Assembly (NCBI GenBank): GCA_016350165.1 | Contig: CP066225.1 | Coordinates: 1,922,001 to 1,986,000, forward strand | DNA: 64,000 nucleotides | Source: Planctomycetota bacterium | GTDB taxonomy: Bacteria > Planctomycetota > Phycisphaerae > Phycisphaerales > Phycisphaeraceae | Direction: 5' to 3' | Part shown: positions 45,211 through 55,352 of the stretch, in pieces | Layout: the number at the start of each line of letters is the position of its first letter | How positions within the stretch are numbered: the stretch's first letter is position 1 | Translations under genes and position numbers: made by a program | Notes under the pieces: model-generated | Database searches by the model: none | What the model was told of the DNA's origin: nothing | Seen by the model: the letters and a program-made list of their open reading frames with translations, nothing else

Positions 45211-47979
45211 GTGTCCAGCATTCGCCATCTCATCCCAGCACTCTCAACCATCATCCTCATCGCCACAACCTTCGCATCCAACCAACCACCCGAACCACCC
45301 CGACCATTTCTTATTCACGACACCGCACCCGCGCCACAATGGGAGCAGGCCTACGTCGTTGGCAACGGGCGTCTCGGCGCCACCTCCCTCGGCTCATTCC
45401 CATCTGAAACCATCATTCTCAACGAAGAAACCGTCTGGGAACGCAAACCCGACACCCCCCTCCCCACCGACGCTCGCGCCATCCTCGAACAGGCTCGCAC
45501 CCTCATCCAAGACGGCTCCCCTCATCTCGCTAACCAGCTCTACACCTCAAAGCTTCAATCCCAAAACGCACGCCCATCCGCTTATCAACTCCTCGCTAAC
45601 CTCAATATTAAACATAACTTACAAGCCACCTCTCCCACCTTCACCTTCTCCAACTGGAAGATCACCGACACGCAGATCAGCGCCAAAAATCCCGCTCGCC
45701 ACACCATCACTCTCTCCGCCCACATCGACATCCCACCCGATCAATACCCCAATCTCATCAACCCCACCATTGTCATCCCTCGCACCAAAGCCTTCCTCGA
45801 CATCGCCCTCAACAAGCAGCACCTCGGCTCATCCTCCAAATGGAACCCCATCACCAACTACCCCACAACCCCGCCAACCTCACCCAACACCCACCTCCTC
45901 AAGCCCGGCCAAAACACCATCTTCATCACCTACAAAAACATCTCCACCGACACCCCGCTCCCCGCGCCAGCCACCCTCACAACAACCCCACCCCTCACCC
46001 GCTCCCTCGATTTCTATCGTGGCATCAACACCACCAACATCGCCCTCCCGCAAGGCCAAATCACCCGCACGCTCATCGCCTCCCACCCCCACAACCTCAT
46101 CGCCCTCAACATCACCAACACCACACCGCAAGGGCTCGATCTCACCCTCGCACTCTCTCGCCCCGCTGGCGCATCAACTTCCACCGATCACAACGACCTG
46201 CTCATCACCGGGCAAGCTGTCCTCACATCCGATTTCAAAACCCCCGCAGGCACAAAATTCCAAGCTCGCCTTCACCCCATCATCAACACATCCAAAACCA
46301 ACCTCACCATCACCCCCGACAACCAGCTCCAAATTCAAGGCGGTTCCTCCCTCACACTCCTCATCACCGCAGCAACCGACTACAACTACAACAACCCGCG
46401 CGCCCCTCTCACCCCCAACTTCAACAAACAAACCCTCAAACCTCTAATCAGCGCTAAGAACCTTTCCTTCAACCAGATCCTCACCGCAGCAACCAACGAC
46501 ACCGCATCCCTCATGTCGCGCTGCAACATCGACCTCGGCTCAACTCCCTCATCACTCACCCAACTCACCACCCCCAAACGTCTCGCGCATCTCAAACAAA
46601 ACCATCTCACCAACATCGACCCCGACTTCATCGAAGACCTCTTCCAGTTCGGCCGCTATCTCTTGATTAGCTCCTCCCGCCCCAACACTCTCCCCGCCAA
46701 CCTTCAAGGCATCTGGAACCCTCATCTTTACCCACGTTGGAACGCCGACTTCCATCTCAACATCAACCTCCAGATGAACTATTGGCCAGCCGAAGTTACC
46801 AACCTCTCATCCCTCCACAAACCACTCCTCGATTTCACAAAACGCCTACTACCACAGGGCAAAACGCTCGCCCAAACCCTCGGCTACGACGGCTTCACCA
46901 CCGGCCACGCCACCGACGCATTCCTCCAATCACGCATCATGACCAAAGCAACATGGTGGGGCGGGTCCCTCACCTCCTCATCGTGGCTCACCGACCATCT
47001 CTTCACTCACTACCAGTTCACCCAAGATAAAACCTTCCTCGCCTCCGCCTTCCCAGTCCTCGAACAAAACGCGCGTTTCTTTCTCACTTGGCTAAAACCA
47101 GATCCAAATACAAACCTCCTCCTCACCGGCCCCGGTGCTTCACCCGAAAACTCTTTCTGGTTCTACGACAAGCAAAACAAGAAACATCAAGTCGGCCTAT
47201 CTCTCGGCTGCACCTACGATCAACAACTCGCTCACCAATCACTCACCAACTATCTCACCGCTGCACGCATCCTTGATATTCAAAACCAATACACTTCAGC
47301 ATCTAATCAAGCATTAGACCAACTCGCACCCACCACCCCCATCGGTCCCGACGGCCGTGTCATGGAATGGCGCAAACCCGAATACATCGAACGTGAATAC
47401 GACCACCGTCATCTCTCTCATCTCTACGCTTTCTTCCCCGGCTCACAATACAACACACTCGAAAACCCAGCCTTCACCAACGCAGCACTCAAATCACTCA
47501 ACACACGCTTCGAACACTCACAAGACCATACCGGCTGGAATCTCGGCTGGATGACCAATCTCTACGCAACCTTGGGCCAATCCGACCGCGCCCTCGAATG
47601 TATTCAACGTCTCTTCAAGATGAAGATCTCACCCAATCTCTTTGATCTTCATCCCCCATTCCAAATCGACGGCAACTTCGGCGCCACCGCCGGCATCGCC
47701 CACCTGCTCATCAAATCCAACGCAAAAACACCTGAAAACAACACCATCATCGAACTCCTCCCCGCTTTACCCAATCAGCTCCACACCGGGTCCGCGCAAG
47801 GCCTCCGCGCCCGTGGCAACTTCACCATCGATCAAATGACTTGGAAAAATTCACACCTCACCTCCCTCACCATCACCTCCCACTCATCTCTCCCCACAAC
47901 CATTCTCGCCAACAACAAAACCTACCCACTCATCTTCACAAATAACCAAACACAAACCCTAACCTTCCCCGCCCCATAA
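45211..47979 (+). CDS. Glycoside hydrolase family 95 alpha-L-fucosidase-like protein
   Basis: A 922-residue exported enzyme removing alpha-1,2-linked L-fucose (or L-galactose) from glycans by inversion. A signal peptide covers about residues 1-23. GH95 marks are YVVGNGRLGATSLG and ILNEETVWERKPD in the N-domain. In the catalytic barrel, PANLQGIWNPHLYPRWNADF and NINLQMNYWPAEV (about 495-530) hold the Asn pair that activates water; VMEWRKPEYIEREYDHRHLSHL and FQIDGNFGATAGI follow. An extra segment of about 110 residues (about 145-255) interrupts the N-terminal domain. The GTG start has GAGGA before it. No transporter or sulfatase adjoins it. Confidence 0.9.
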   Translation: MSSIRHLIPALSTIILIATTFASNQPPEPPRPFLIHDTAPAPQWEQAYVVGNGRLGATSLGSFPSETIILNEETVWERKPDTPLPTDARAILEQARTLIQDGSPHLANQLYTSKLQSQNARPSAYQLLANLNIKHNLQATSPTFTFSNWKITDTQISAKNPARHTITLSAHIDIPPDQYPNLINPTIVIPRTKAFLDIALNKQHLGSSSKWNPITNYPTTPPTSPNTHLLKPGQNTIFITYKNISTDTPLPAPATLTTTPPLTRSLDFYRGINTTNIALPQGQITRTLIASHPHNLIALNITNTTPQGLDLTLALSRPAGASTSTDHNDLLITGQAVLTSDFKTPAGTKFQARLHPIINTSKTNLTITPDNQLQIQGGSSLTLLITAATDYNYNNPRAPLTPNFNKQTLKPLISAKNLSFNQILTAATNDTASLMSRCNIDLGSTPSSLTQLTTPKRLAHLKQNHLTNIDPDFIEDLFQFGRYLLISSSRPNTLPANLQGIWNPHLYPRWNADFHLNINLQMNYWPAEVTNLSSLHKPLLDFTKRLLPQGKTLAQTLGYDGFTTGHATDAFLQSRIMTKATWWGGSLTSSSWLTDHLFTHYQFTQDKTFLASAFPVLEQNARFFLTWLKPDPNTNLLLTGPGASPENSFWFYDKQNKKHQVGLSLGCTYDQQLAHQSLTNYLTAARILDIQNQYTSASNQALDQLAPTTPIGPDGRVMEWRKPEYIEREYDHRHLSHLYAFFPGSQYNTLENPAFTNAALKSLNTRFEHSQDHTGWNLGWMTNLYATLGQSDRALECIQRLFKMKISPNLFDLHPPFQIDGNFGATAGIAHLLIKSNAKTPENNTIIELLPALPNQLHTGSAQGLRARGNFTIDQMTWKNSHLTSLTITSHSSLPTTILANNKTYPLIFTNNQTQTLTFPAP

Positions 47980-48042
47980 CTTTATCCCACATCCAATTTC
48001 CAATAACAAAGACCTCTAAAAACCGATCCTCAACCAAAGCCA

Positions 48043-48246
48043 ATGCACAAGCGTCTCCAGCGTGCACCTACTTTGAGGCTCGTTTTTCACATGATGCTCT
48101 TGCTCTACATCTTCGCGTTCTCAACCTTCCTCCTCGCCTACTTCGGGCAGTACCGATCCTCCATTATCCTCTTCTTCATCTCGCTCATTTACGCAGCCTC
48201 CCTCTTCGCCTACCACGCATCCTCCACCCTCGACATCCAACTCTAA
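48043..48246 (+). CDS. Small two-helix membrane protein upstream of dsbB
   Basis: A 67-residue hypothetical protein with two hydrophobic helices (about 16-33 and 38-57) and C-ending codons like its neighbours. It lies 39 bases before the DsbB-like gene on the same strand, so the two may be co-transcribed. No ribosome site stands out and the family is not recognised. Confidence 0.5.
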   Translation: MHKRLQRAPTLRLVFHMMLLLYIFAFSTFLLAYFGQYRSSIILFFISLIYAASLFAYHASSTLDIQL

Positions 48247-48285
48247 CAACAAGTTAGATAATCAATAACCAGTCATTAACACCAC

Positions 48286-48867
48286 ATGAAAACCTTCACC
48301 TCACGCAACCTCAACCTTCTCTTACTGACGCTCACCGTCATCGTTCTTCTTCTCCCCCTCGTCTTCCAACTCGGCGAAGAGGAACTCCCCTGCCCGCTCT
48401 GTCTTCTTCAACGCTTCGCCCTCCTAGGCGTTGCCCTCGGCCCCATCCTCAACATCCGCTTTCATACTCGCCCACGCCATTACGCCATCTCTCTATTCAG
48501 CGCTTTGTTCGGCATCTCCGTCGCCGCACGACAAGTCCTCCTTCACATCCTCCCCTCCACCCCAACCTTCGGCTCCCCAGTCTTCGGACTACATTTCTAC
48601 ACATGGTCCTTCATCCTCTTCTCCATCATCATCTTTCTCCTCGCCCTCATTTTCTTCTTTGACCGTCACACCAACGCTCACCCCACCAACTCAAAAACCT
48701 CTTCAAAACAAGTACAAAATCGACGTCCCCTAACTTACCCCGCGCACATCCTCATCATCGCAATCCTCACCATCACCCTCACCTACGCTTACGCAACCTA
48801 CCGCATCTGCGGACTCACTCCCTGTCCACCTGCACCAACTGAAAAATTCACAACCCCAATCGAATAA
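48286..48867 (+). CDS. dsbB: DsbB-family disulfide bond formation protein
   Basis: Four-helix inner-membrane protein of 193 residues that passes electrons from periplasmic thiol oxidases to quinone. The first Cys pair is LPCPLCLLQRF (Cys36, Cys39), the quinone-linked pair of DsbB. The second periplasmic loop has GSPVFGLHFYTW without cysteines, as in the non-enterobacterial branch. A further hydrophobic helix and ICGLTPCPPAP (Cys175, Cys180) close the protein. A DsbA partner is not in the window. Confidence 0.82.
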   Translation: MKTFTSRNLNLLLLTLTVIVLLLPLVFQLGEEELPCPLCLLQRFALLGVALGPILNIRFHTRPRHYAISLFSALFGISVAARQVLLHILPSTPTFGSPVFGLHFYTWSFILFSIIIFLLALIFFFDRHTNAHPTNSKTSSKQVQNRRPLTYPAHILIIAILTITLTYAYATYRICGLTPCPPAPTEKFTTPIE

Positions 48868-48991
48868 ATACCACAGCTTGCATAATCATCTCCCGTATGA
48901 AAAGTACATGTTTCGCCAGTAGTTCAATGTCATCACCTACATTTCACGAAACGACCCACTGATCAACGAAGATATACTTTCGCAAAGCGCA

Positions 48992-50014
48992 TTAAATCTC
49001 CAATTCCAACTCAATCACTTCATTCTCCAATACCCCCACAGGCCAATCCTCTCGTTTCGTCTCATGATCAATCCCCACACCATCAAGCACGCCAATTTCC
49101 ATCACCTCAACCTCAGCTTTCAACTCATACGACTTTCCCTTTTTCCATTGCCACTGCTCAGGCAACGTAACACGCCCATAACAAATCAACCCACGATTAT
49201 TCTCCCCCTCACGCACAAACTCAACCTCTTGCCCATCCAGCAATACCCGTCTCACATAGCCTAACCGCTTACTCATCCCATCAGTCTCTAACCCCAACAT
49301 AACACTCATACCCATCGTCTTATCATTCTTATCATAAACGCGCAACGCAACATCCCCATCCAAAATCGCTGCACGCCATTGCAACACCACCTCATCACTC
49401 ATCTTCCCATGCCGATACCCTTCCCAAAGCGTCCGATCAAACTCATACATCAAGTTCCCGATCTTCCGCTGATTGCTCACAAAATTCACCAGCTCAGCAA
49501 TCTCGTCTTCCTTCAATTCATCCGCAATCGAGCGTTTTTGCAACTCACCCCACATCGCCATATTCGCCCATTGCCCAGCCTTATCCAACTCAACCATCAG
49601 TTCCTTAACCGTCATATATTTAGCCTGCGTATACAGATGATCTCCCTTCACTTCAAACTCATACGCAAACCAAAAAGTCATCCCCACCCAACTGAGCAGT
49701 GGCAGCAACATCACCACAATCCCACAAACCACTCCTTTTAGCTCTCGCTTCCTTTCCCACACAACACCACCCTTCACTTTCAAATCTTGACCACACTCGC
49801 ACACCCCTTCATTCGCTTCATCCTTCTCCATCAACTTCACCTCACCACACCCCGCACACTTCACTCGCCCCTTCGCCTTCCTCCCTCTCACCCCATAAAG
49901 CACAAGCCCCACTCCCACCACGATGCAAGGCAGCAAAAACATTAAACCCCACATCCATAACATCTCACCACTCACCTCATAAACCTCAATCATTCCTTCA
50001 ACATACCGCATCAT
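48992..50014 (-). CDS. A1: membrane zinc-ribbon protein, array unit 1
   Basis: One of three paralogues of about 340 residues (A1, A2, A3). Layout: membrane helix (about 18-41), a zinc-ribbon candidate (Cys53, Cys56, Cys72, Cys74), second helix (93-116), a helical region with the array motif YMTVKELMVELD...MWGELQKR, and a beta-rich C-terminal part ending in Glu/Leu repeats. The last pair is CxC rather than CxxC as in A2 and A3. GVVWERKRELKG after the ribbon is shared with A2. Its ATG overlaps the B1 stop by four bases (ATGA). Function unknown. Confidence 0.8.
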   Translation of the reverse strand: MMRYVEGMIEVYEVSGEMLWMWGLMFLLPCIVVGVGLVLYGVRGRKAKGRVKCAGCGEVKLMEKDEANEGVCECGQDLKVKGGVVWERKRELKGVVCGIVVMLLPLLSWVGMTFWFAYEFEVKGDHLYTQAKYMTVKELMVELDKAGQWANMAMWGELQKRSIADELKEDEIAELVNFVSNQRKIGNLMYEFDRTLWEGYRHGKMSDEVVLQWRAAILDGDVALRVYDKNDKTMGMSVMLGLETDGMSKRLGYVRRVLLDGQEVEFVREGENNRGLICYGRVTLPEQWQWKKGKSYELKAEVEVMEIGVLDGVGIDHETKREDWPVGVLENEVIELELEI

Positions 50015-51498
50015 TTCTCCCCCCCTTCTTCACGCCTCACATCCACCACCTCAAAATCTTCCCCCTCACAATACTCAATCACGCCACCCCAAATCTTCCT
50101 CACGTCCTTCCTCTTCTCCACCAACTTACTATTTGCACGCAACGCCACCTTCACCTCACCCCACACCTCACCTTCATTTAAAACCAACCGATACTCGTAC
50201 ATCTTAACATTTCCTTTACGATCATTTAAATCCCAACCCACATATTGATGCCTCGCAATCTGCTCCGCTTTACGCATCTCTCCATCACCAATCCCCACAT
50301 AACAATCCCTGCTCATCTCACCATCCCACCGCACCAGTACGCCCACAGCTTCCTTCCCATCAAACCGCAAACGATTTACCCTCACCACACTCACCGCCCC
50401 CTGCTTCACCGGATCATCCCCCTCATCCATGCTCAGCTCAATCAAAGGCTCATCTTTACCATAAACATAAAACCGCTTCTTCACCTTCTTCACACGCTTC
50501 CCCATCACCGTCACCCAACCCTTCTCGCCCTTCTGCAAATCTTCACTCCTCACCCCTCCATTCGTAGGCCCCATCACCAACTCAACCTCCATCTCATGCC
50601 ATCCCCTCCCAATCTCACCATACAACGTTACCTCACCATATCTTGTTGCACGAATCGGCCTCCAACTCCTCACTTCCTCACCATCCAACCAAACCTTCCT
50701 GTAGTCATACAACACACCATACCCACCCATCTCTCCACGATTCATCATCAAACGCATCGACACCAACCCATCACCTTCACGGTATCGCCGATCCTCCTCC
50801 ACACCAAACACACCCATATCCGCAACCAGATAATCCACCGCCAACTCATCATCAACCCCCTTGTTTTGTAGCATCAAACCCAAAAATCCCTGCGAGCCAT
50901 CACTCCCATAACCCACATCATTCCCATCTGCCAATTGCTTTTCTAACCGCTTCTCACATTGCTCAATCCGATACCGCAACAACTTCTCACACTGCGCTTT
51001 ATCCACCTCACCCCGCTTCGCACGATCGTACAACTTCTCATACACCCACCCACTCCATATAAATTTTTCATCCATCGCATGCCCGACAAGCTCATCCACA
51101 CTCAGCCCGTCGTAGTACCCATCGGTCATATATTTATTATTCCCATCACCCTCACCCACCATCGCCCACAGCATCATTCCCACACCCACAACAATCCACC
51201 AGCCACTAGCAAGTACCGCGCCCATCATCCATCGCCATCTCACTCCACACTCCCCATTCACCACATTCTCTCCATCCATCAACGCCTCACCACACTCAGG
51301 GCACTTCTCAAACTTCCGACCCGCCATCCCGCGCAGATCATAACCACACCCACCACAACTTCTGCCGCAATAAACAAGTTCTCCCCCCTCACCCTTCTTC
51401 CACAACCTTACCTTGCCTCGCCGCGCAAAGCATCCAAGCACCACCGCTGCCACAATCGTTGGCAACCAGAAAAAAAACAATAACAGCCCGGAACCCAT
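50011..51498 (-). CDS. B1: membrane zinc-ribbon protein, array unit 1
   Basis: One of three paralogues of about 500 residues. Layout: helix (4-23), ribbon CGGCGYDLRGM...KCPECG (Cys48, 51, 66, 69), helix (90-113), a helical domain with GLSVDELVGH...VYEKLYDRAKRGEV, then a large beta-rich region. Strongly shared blocks with B2 and B3 include RGWHEMEVELVMG, KKRFYVYGKDEPL, VVRVNRL, EYRLVLNE and the ending GEDFEVVDVRR. The start has GAGGG 8-12 bases upstream. Topology puts the ribbon loop on one side and the large domain on the other side or in the periplasm. Function unknown. Confidence 0.8.
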   Translation of the reverse strand: MGSGLLLFFFWLPTIVAAVVLGCFARRGKVRLWKKGEGGELVYCGRSCGGCGYDLRGMAGRKFEKCPECGEALMDGENVVNGECGVRWRWMMGAVLASGWWIVVGVGMMLWAMVGEGDGNNKYMTDGYYDGLSVDELVGHAMDEKFIWSGWVYEKLYDRAKRGEVDKAQCEKLLRYRIEQCEKRLEKQLADGNDVGYGSDGSQGFLGLMLQNKGVDDELAVDYLVADMGVFGVEEDRRYREGDGLVSMRLMMNRGEMGGYGVLYDYRKVWLDGEEVRSWRPIRATRYGEVTLYGEIGRGWHEMEVELVMGPTNGGVRSEDLQKGEKGWVTVMGKRVKKVKKRFYVYGKDEPLIELSMDEGDDPVKQGAVSVVRVNRLRFDGKEAVGVLVRWDGEMSRDCYVGIGDGEMRKAEQIARHQYVGWDLNDRKGNVKMYEYRLVLNEGEVWGEVKVALRANSKLVEKRKDVRKIWGGVIEYCEGEDFEVVDVRREEGGEK

Positions 51499-51652
51499 AA
51501 CATGCCCTCAGTTATTCATCCCATCATGCAAATATTCACTTCATACACTGCCCACACACCAAATAGACGAACTCACCCCCAAAACCTTTCACACCAACCA
51601 ACCTTTATCCAATTTCAGCAAAATCCCAGAAACAAGACTTCACACATCCACA

Positions 51653-52675
51653 TTAAAACGCTTTCTTCAATTCCAATTCCCTTACCTCTAATACGCGCTT
51701 AGGCAAATCCTCTCGCCTCGTTCTCCCATCAACCCCCGCCCCATCAAGTATCCCCAAATCCACCATCACCACCTTCGCGCTCAGCACATGCTCCTCCTCA
51801 TCATCAAACCTCACCCCCTCAGGCAACAGCACCTTCCCCCGAATAATCACACCCCTATTTTTCTCCTCGACATACTCAAACTTCACCAACTGACCATCCA
51901 GGCGCATCTCCTCTACCCACCCATTACGCTTACTCACCAGCAAATCCTGATGATTCTCCCCCAAATACACATCCACCCCAAGCCAAGACCTTCCCCATTT
52001 TCTAACCTCCAACTGAATATCCTCATCCAGAGCATCCTTCACCAACTTCAACACCACCTCATCACTCATCGCACCACGCCTCGCCATCTCCCACATCGCA
52101 TGATGCACCTCATACCGCTTATTCTCACTCCGCTTTTCTTTAAGCATTGCATCCACTGCCCGCTTAATCATCTCCTCACTTACTTCCCCCTCATCCAACC
52201 GCTCTTCAAGTTCACGCCACACCGCCACATCAAACGCTTGGCCCGGCTCCTCCAACTCTTCAACCATTTCCCTCACGCTCATCAAGCTCAAGTCACGCTT
52301 CATCAAAATATCACCATTCACCACACCCACCACATACACGCACATAAACCCAAACCACGTCAGCAATGGCAATCCCATCACTACCATCCCAGCAACCGCA
52401 GCCCGCCACCAGTACTGCCTCTCCCACACAATACCCCTTCTCTTCGTTAGATCAGCTCCACACCCCACGCACTCAACAACCTCTCCACCTTTCCCATCAA
52501 CGCGCTCGCCACACTTGCTGCAACTCACCTTCCCCGTTCCCTTCCTTCCCAAAACACTCCACAACAACAACCTCCCACCCATCACCACGCAAGGCAGTGC
52601 AAACATCAAACACCACGCCCAAAACAATCCATCCATACCAAATTCTTCAATCATCCCATAAACATACTTCATCAT
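51653..52675 (-). CDS. A2: membrane zinc-ribbon protein, array unit 2
   Basis: Paralogue of A1 and A3, 340 residues. Ribbon Cys52, 55, 69, 72 (CSKC...CVGC) between helices at about 18-42 and 90-112. The linker motif reads LMSVREMVEELEEPG...VWRELEERLDEGEV, the clearest version of the motif shared by all six array genes. The C-terminal part repeats ILDGAGVDGRTRREDLP, close to VLDGVGIDHETKREDWP in A1. It overlaps the B2 stop by four bases. It ends 155 bases before B1 starts. Confidence 0.8.
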   Translation of the reverse strand: MMKYVYGMIEEFGMDGLFWAWCLMFALPCVVMGGRLLLWSVLGRKGTGKVSCSKCGERVDGKGGEVVECVGCGADLTKRRGIVWERQYWWRAAVAGMVVMGLPLLTWFGFMCVYVVGVVNGDILMKRDLSLMSVREMVEELEEPGQAFDVAVWRELEERLDEGEVSEEMIKRAVDAMLKEKRSENKRYEVHHAMWEMARRGAMSDEVVLKLVKDALDEDIQLEVRKWGRSWLGVDVYLGENHQDLLVSKRNGWVEEMRLDGQLVKFEYVEEKNRGVIIRGKVLLPEGVRFDDEEEHVLSAKVVMVDLGILDGAGVDGRTRREDLPKRVLEVRELELKKAF

Positions 52676-54195
52676 TTCTCGACCCCTTCCTCATCCTCAC
52701 CCCTTCGCATATCCACCACTTCAAAATCCTCACCCTCCTTCAAAACCACAACCCCACCCCAAGCTTCAACAAGTATCTTCGCATCCTTATGCATCATCGC
52801 ATTAGGCCGCATCTCAATCACAACCTTCCCCTCACCATCACGCAACCGCTCCACCTCTTCTTCATTCAAAACCAACCGGTACTCCTTCATCCACGTTCCA
52901 GCTCGCTTCGCATTTGCAGACGCTTTCTTCCCACCACTAAAAACATACTGATTCAACAACTCCGCTTTCCGCCCCTCACCTTCATCAACCTTCAAGTAAC
53001 ATTCACTACTCAGAGGATCATCCCACCTCAACATCACACCCAACGCTTCACTCTCCCCAAATTTCAACCGGTTCACACGATACACCTTCACCGTCCCATT
53101 CTTCACCGGATCATCCGCCTCATCCAAATTCAACTTAACCAACGGCTCATCCTTCCCCCAAATGTAATATCGCTTCTTCACCCGCTTCCGCCTCACCCCC
53201 TTCACCTTCGGCCACTCCCCAAACGCCTTCCGACTAAACGTATGACCCACCAAATCATCCACCACACCCATCACAACCTCAACCTCCACATCATGCCATC
53301 CCTGCCCCATCTTTCGACTAAATGACACCACCCCCTCATAACTCCTTCGCTCCTTCACCCAATCTTCCACTTTCTCACCATTCACCCAAACCCTCTCAAA
53401 ATCAAAAAGCACATGATGCCCAAAACTAAACCCCTCATTCATCACAATATTGACATCCATATCCACCCGCCCTTCACGCCGCATCCCCCTATCTGTAATC
53501 CCACTCACCCCCCGCTCAGCCACAATCAAATCCACCAACAATTCATGAGCAATCAAATGCTTCTTAACCAATGTCCTCAAAAACACATCCGACCCATCAT
53601 GCTCCAACCGCATCATCCCGCCCGCCTCCAACTGCTCTTCAAGCATCTCCTCCAAAACTTCAATCCGATGCTTCACCACCACCTCCCCCTCATCAATCGT
53701 TAACTCCCCACGCAACACCCGCTCATTCAATTCTTCATACGCAGCAAGCTTAAAAACAAACTCATCATCCTTCACATGCTCAACCAACTCCGCAACACTA
53801 ATCTCATCGTAATAAGCATCTGTATGATATTTCGTTATTTGCACCCCATACCCAAACCACACACTCCACATACCAAACCCAAAATACAACACCAGCGGCC
53901 ACCCCACCGCCAACACGCCCCCCAACATCCAACTCCACCTCACGCTTTGCATCCCATTAAAAATATTCACCCCATCAACCAAGAACCATCCACACTCCGG
54001 GCATCGCGTGATCCGATCAAACTTCGTCCCTCGCAAGTCATACCCACACCCACCACAATACTGCCCACCAACATCCACCTGTCCCTTCTTTTTCTTCACC
54101 CAAACCAACTTCCCCCGCCGTCCAAAGCGCATAAACACCCCCGCCCCCAACACCACCGGCAACCACATCAATAAAATCACCATCAAGTCACTCAT
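52672..54195 (-). CDS. B2: membrane zinc-ribbon protein, array unit 2
   Basis: Paralogue of B1 and B3, 507 residues from the ATG at 54195 (GAGG upstream; a TTG one codon earlier is also open). Helix, ribbon YCGGCGYDLRGT...RCPECG, helix, then EISVAELVEHVKDDEF...YEELNERVLRGEL and the shared beta-rich region with KKRYYIWGKDEPL, VYRVNRLKFG and GEDFEVVDMRR. It is closer to B1 than to B3 over these blocks, suggesting the duplication order (B3,(B1,B2)). The C-terminal tail is a run of acidic residues. Confidence 0.8.
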   Translation of the reverse strand: MSDLMVILLMWLPVVLGAGVFMRFGRRGKLVWVKKKKGQVDVGGQYCGGCGYDLRGTKFDRITRCPECGWFLVDGVNIFNGMQSVRWSWMLGGVLAVGWPLVLYFGFGMWSVWFGYGVQITKYHTDAYYDEISVAELVEHVKDDEFVFKLAAYEELNERVLRGELTIDEGEVVVKHRIEVLEEMLEEQLEAGGMMRLEHDGSDVFLRTLVKKHLIAHELLVDLIVAERGVSGITDRGMRREGRVDMDVNIVMNEGFSFGHHVLFDFERVWVNGEKVEDWVKERRSYEGVVSFSRKMGQGWHDVEVEVVMGVVDDLVGHTFSRKAFGEWPKVKGVRRKRVKKRYYIWGKDEPLVKLNLDEADDPVKNGTVKVYRVNRLKFGESEALGVMLRWDDPLSSECYLKVDEGEGRKAELLNQYVFSGGKKASANAKRAGTWMKEYRLVLNEEEVERLRDGEGKVVIEMRPNAMMHKDAKILVEAWGGVVVLKEGEDFEVVDMRRGEDEEGVEK

Positions 54196-54299
54196 CAAAA
54201 CCTCGCCTCAACAATACCCATCCACCATATAAGCGTACCGACACCCCAACCCTTTCATCCCCGCCAATCAACAACATGCTACATGAAAAACAAACCACA

Positions 54300-55352
54300 C
54301 TAAAACGTTGTATCAATCATCACTTCCACCTCTTCATCGCTCAGCACCACCTCAGGCCAATCCTCCTCCTTCGTCCGCCAATCTACACCACCACTCTCCA
54401 GTAACCCTATATACGCCAACCTCAACTTCATCTTCACCTCACGATCTTTCTTCTCCGCCAAGTCAGACTCACTCATCTTCAATCGCAACACCCGCCACAT
54501 CTCACCACTCTTTTCCCAATCCATCTCAAACCCAATCGCTTCACCATCCACCTTCACCTCTTTCACTGCCACCAATCGCTCAGCCATCAAAAACCCCCAA
54601 ACCCAAGGCACCCGCATCTTGCAATGAACAACGCCTCCCTCAACTCTCTCAATCTTCAACTCACCCAACTGCCAACGTTTATTATTAAACGCATACGCCT
54701 TCTCCGATAACTTCAACTCCATCTCATCCGTGACCATCCCCTTCTCATGCGCCTCCAAAAACAATATCCCAGCATCATAGTTCGTCGAATACGTATTCAC
54801 TCTCGCATCACAAAACACACCTGCCAACCGTTCTAATTCCTGATTAGACAATCGCCCATTTCTTTGACGCTTGATCAGTTCCAGCCAACCATACGAAGTC
54901 CCATCAACATTCGTATCCGCAAACTCATCAATCAGTTCATAATCACTCATGTGCTTCATATACAAAGCCGGCCGGTGCTGGCGTGTCTGCATCTGATAAT
55001 AAATCACACCCAGCATCACACCCCAACTCGCCAAAGGCATCGCCCCCACTAAAACACCCAACATCACAACCCGCCAACTCCGCATCCGCCCCCACACAAC
55101 CCCCTTCTTCATGCACAAATCATAACCACACCCCTCGCACACATCCCTACCCTCATCCATTCCTCCATCAAGCACCTTCTCACAACCACCACACTTAACC
55201 ACACCACGCCGCCTTCTTCCCCAAAAACCATTCACCACTAACCACATCCCCATCACCCAGCAAGGCAACCCATACAACACCGCCCACATCCAAACCGTCC
55301 CATCCTTCAATCCCCATGCCTCAAACATATCTGCAAAATAATTCATCATCAT
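54300..55352 (-). CDS. A3: membrane zinc-ribbon protein, array unit 3
   Basis: Paralogue of A1 and A2, 350 residues and the most diverged. Ribbon CGGC...CEGCGYDL (Cys54, 57, 72, 75); the second pair keeps the CGYDL of the B-type ribbons, which hints that A and B share an ancestor. Helices at about 20-43 and 93-118. The motif appears as HMSDYELIDEF...GWLELIKRQRNGRL. The C-terminal part has GVDWRTKEEDWPEVVL, aligned with the REDWP block of A1/A2. It overlaps the B3 stop by four bases. Confidence 0.8.
   Translation of the reverse strand: MMMNYFADMFEAWGLKDGTVWMWAVLYGLPCWVMGMWLVVNGFWGRRRRGVVKCGGCEKVLDGGMDEGRDVCEGCGYDLCMKKGVVWGRMRSWRVVMLGVLVGAMPLASWGVMLGVIYYQMQTRQHRPALYMKHMSDYELIDEFADTNVDGTSYGWLELIKRQRNGRLSNQELERLAGVFCDARVNTYSTNYDAGILFLEAHEKGMVTDEMELKLSEKAYAFNNKRWQLGELKIERVEGGVVHCKMRVPWVWGFLMAERLVAVKEVKVDGEAIGFEMDWEKSGEMWRVLRLKMSESDLAEKKDREVKMKLRLAYIGLLESGGVDWRTKEEDWPEVVLSDEEVEVMIDTTF

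Noticed and set aside
45359-46447. 362-codon plus-strand frame inside the GH95 gene
   Set aside because: Shadow frame with Ser/Pro/Thr runs caused by the C-rich composition of the GH95 gene.
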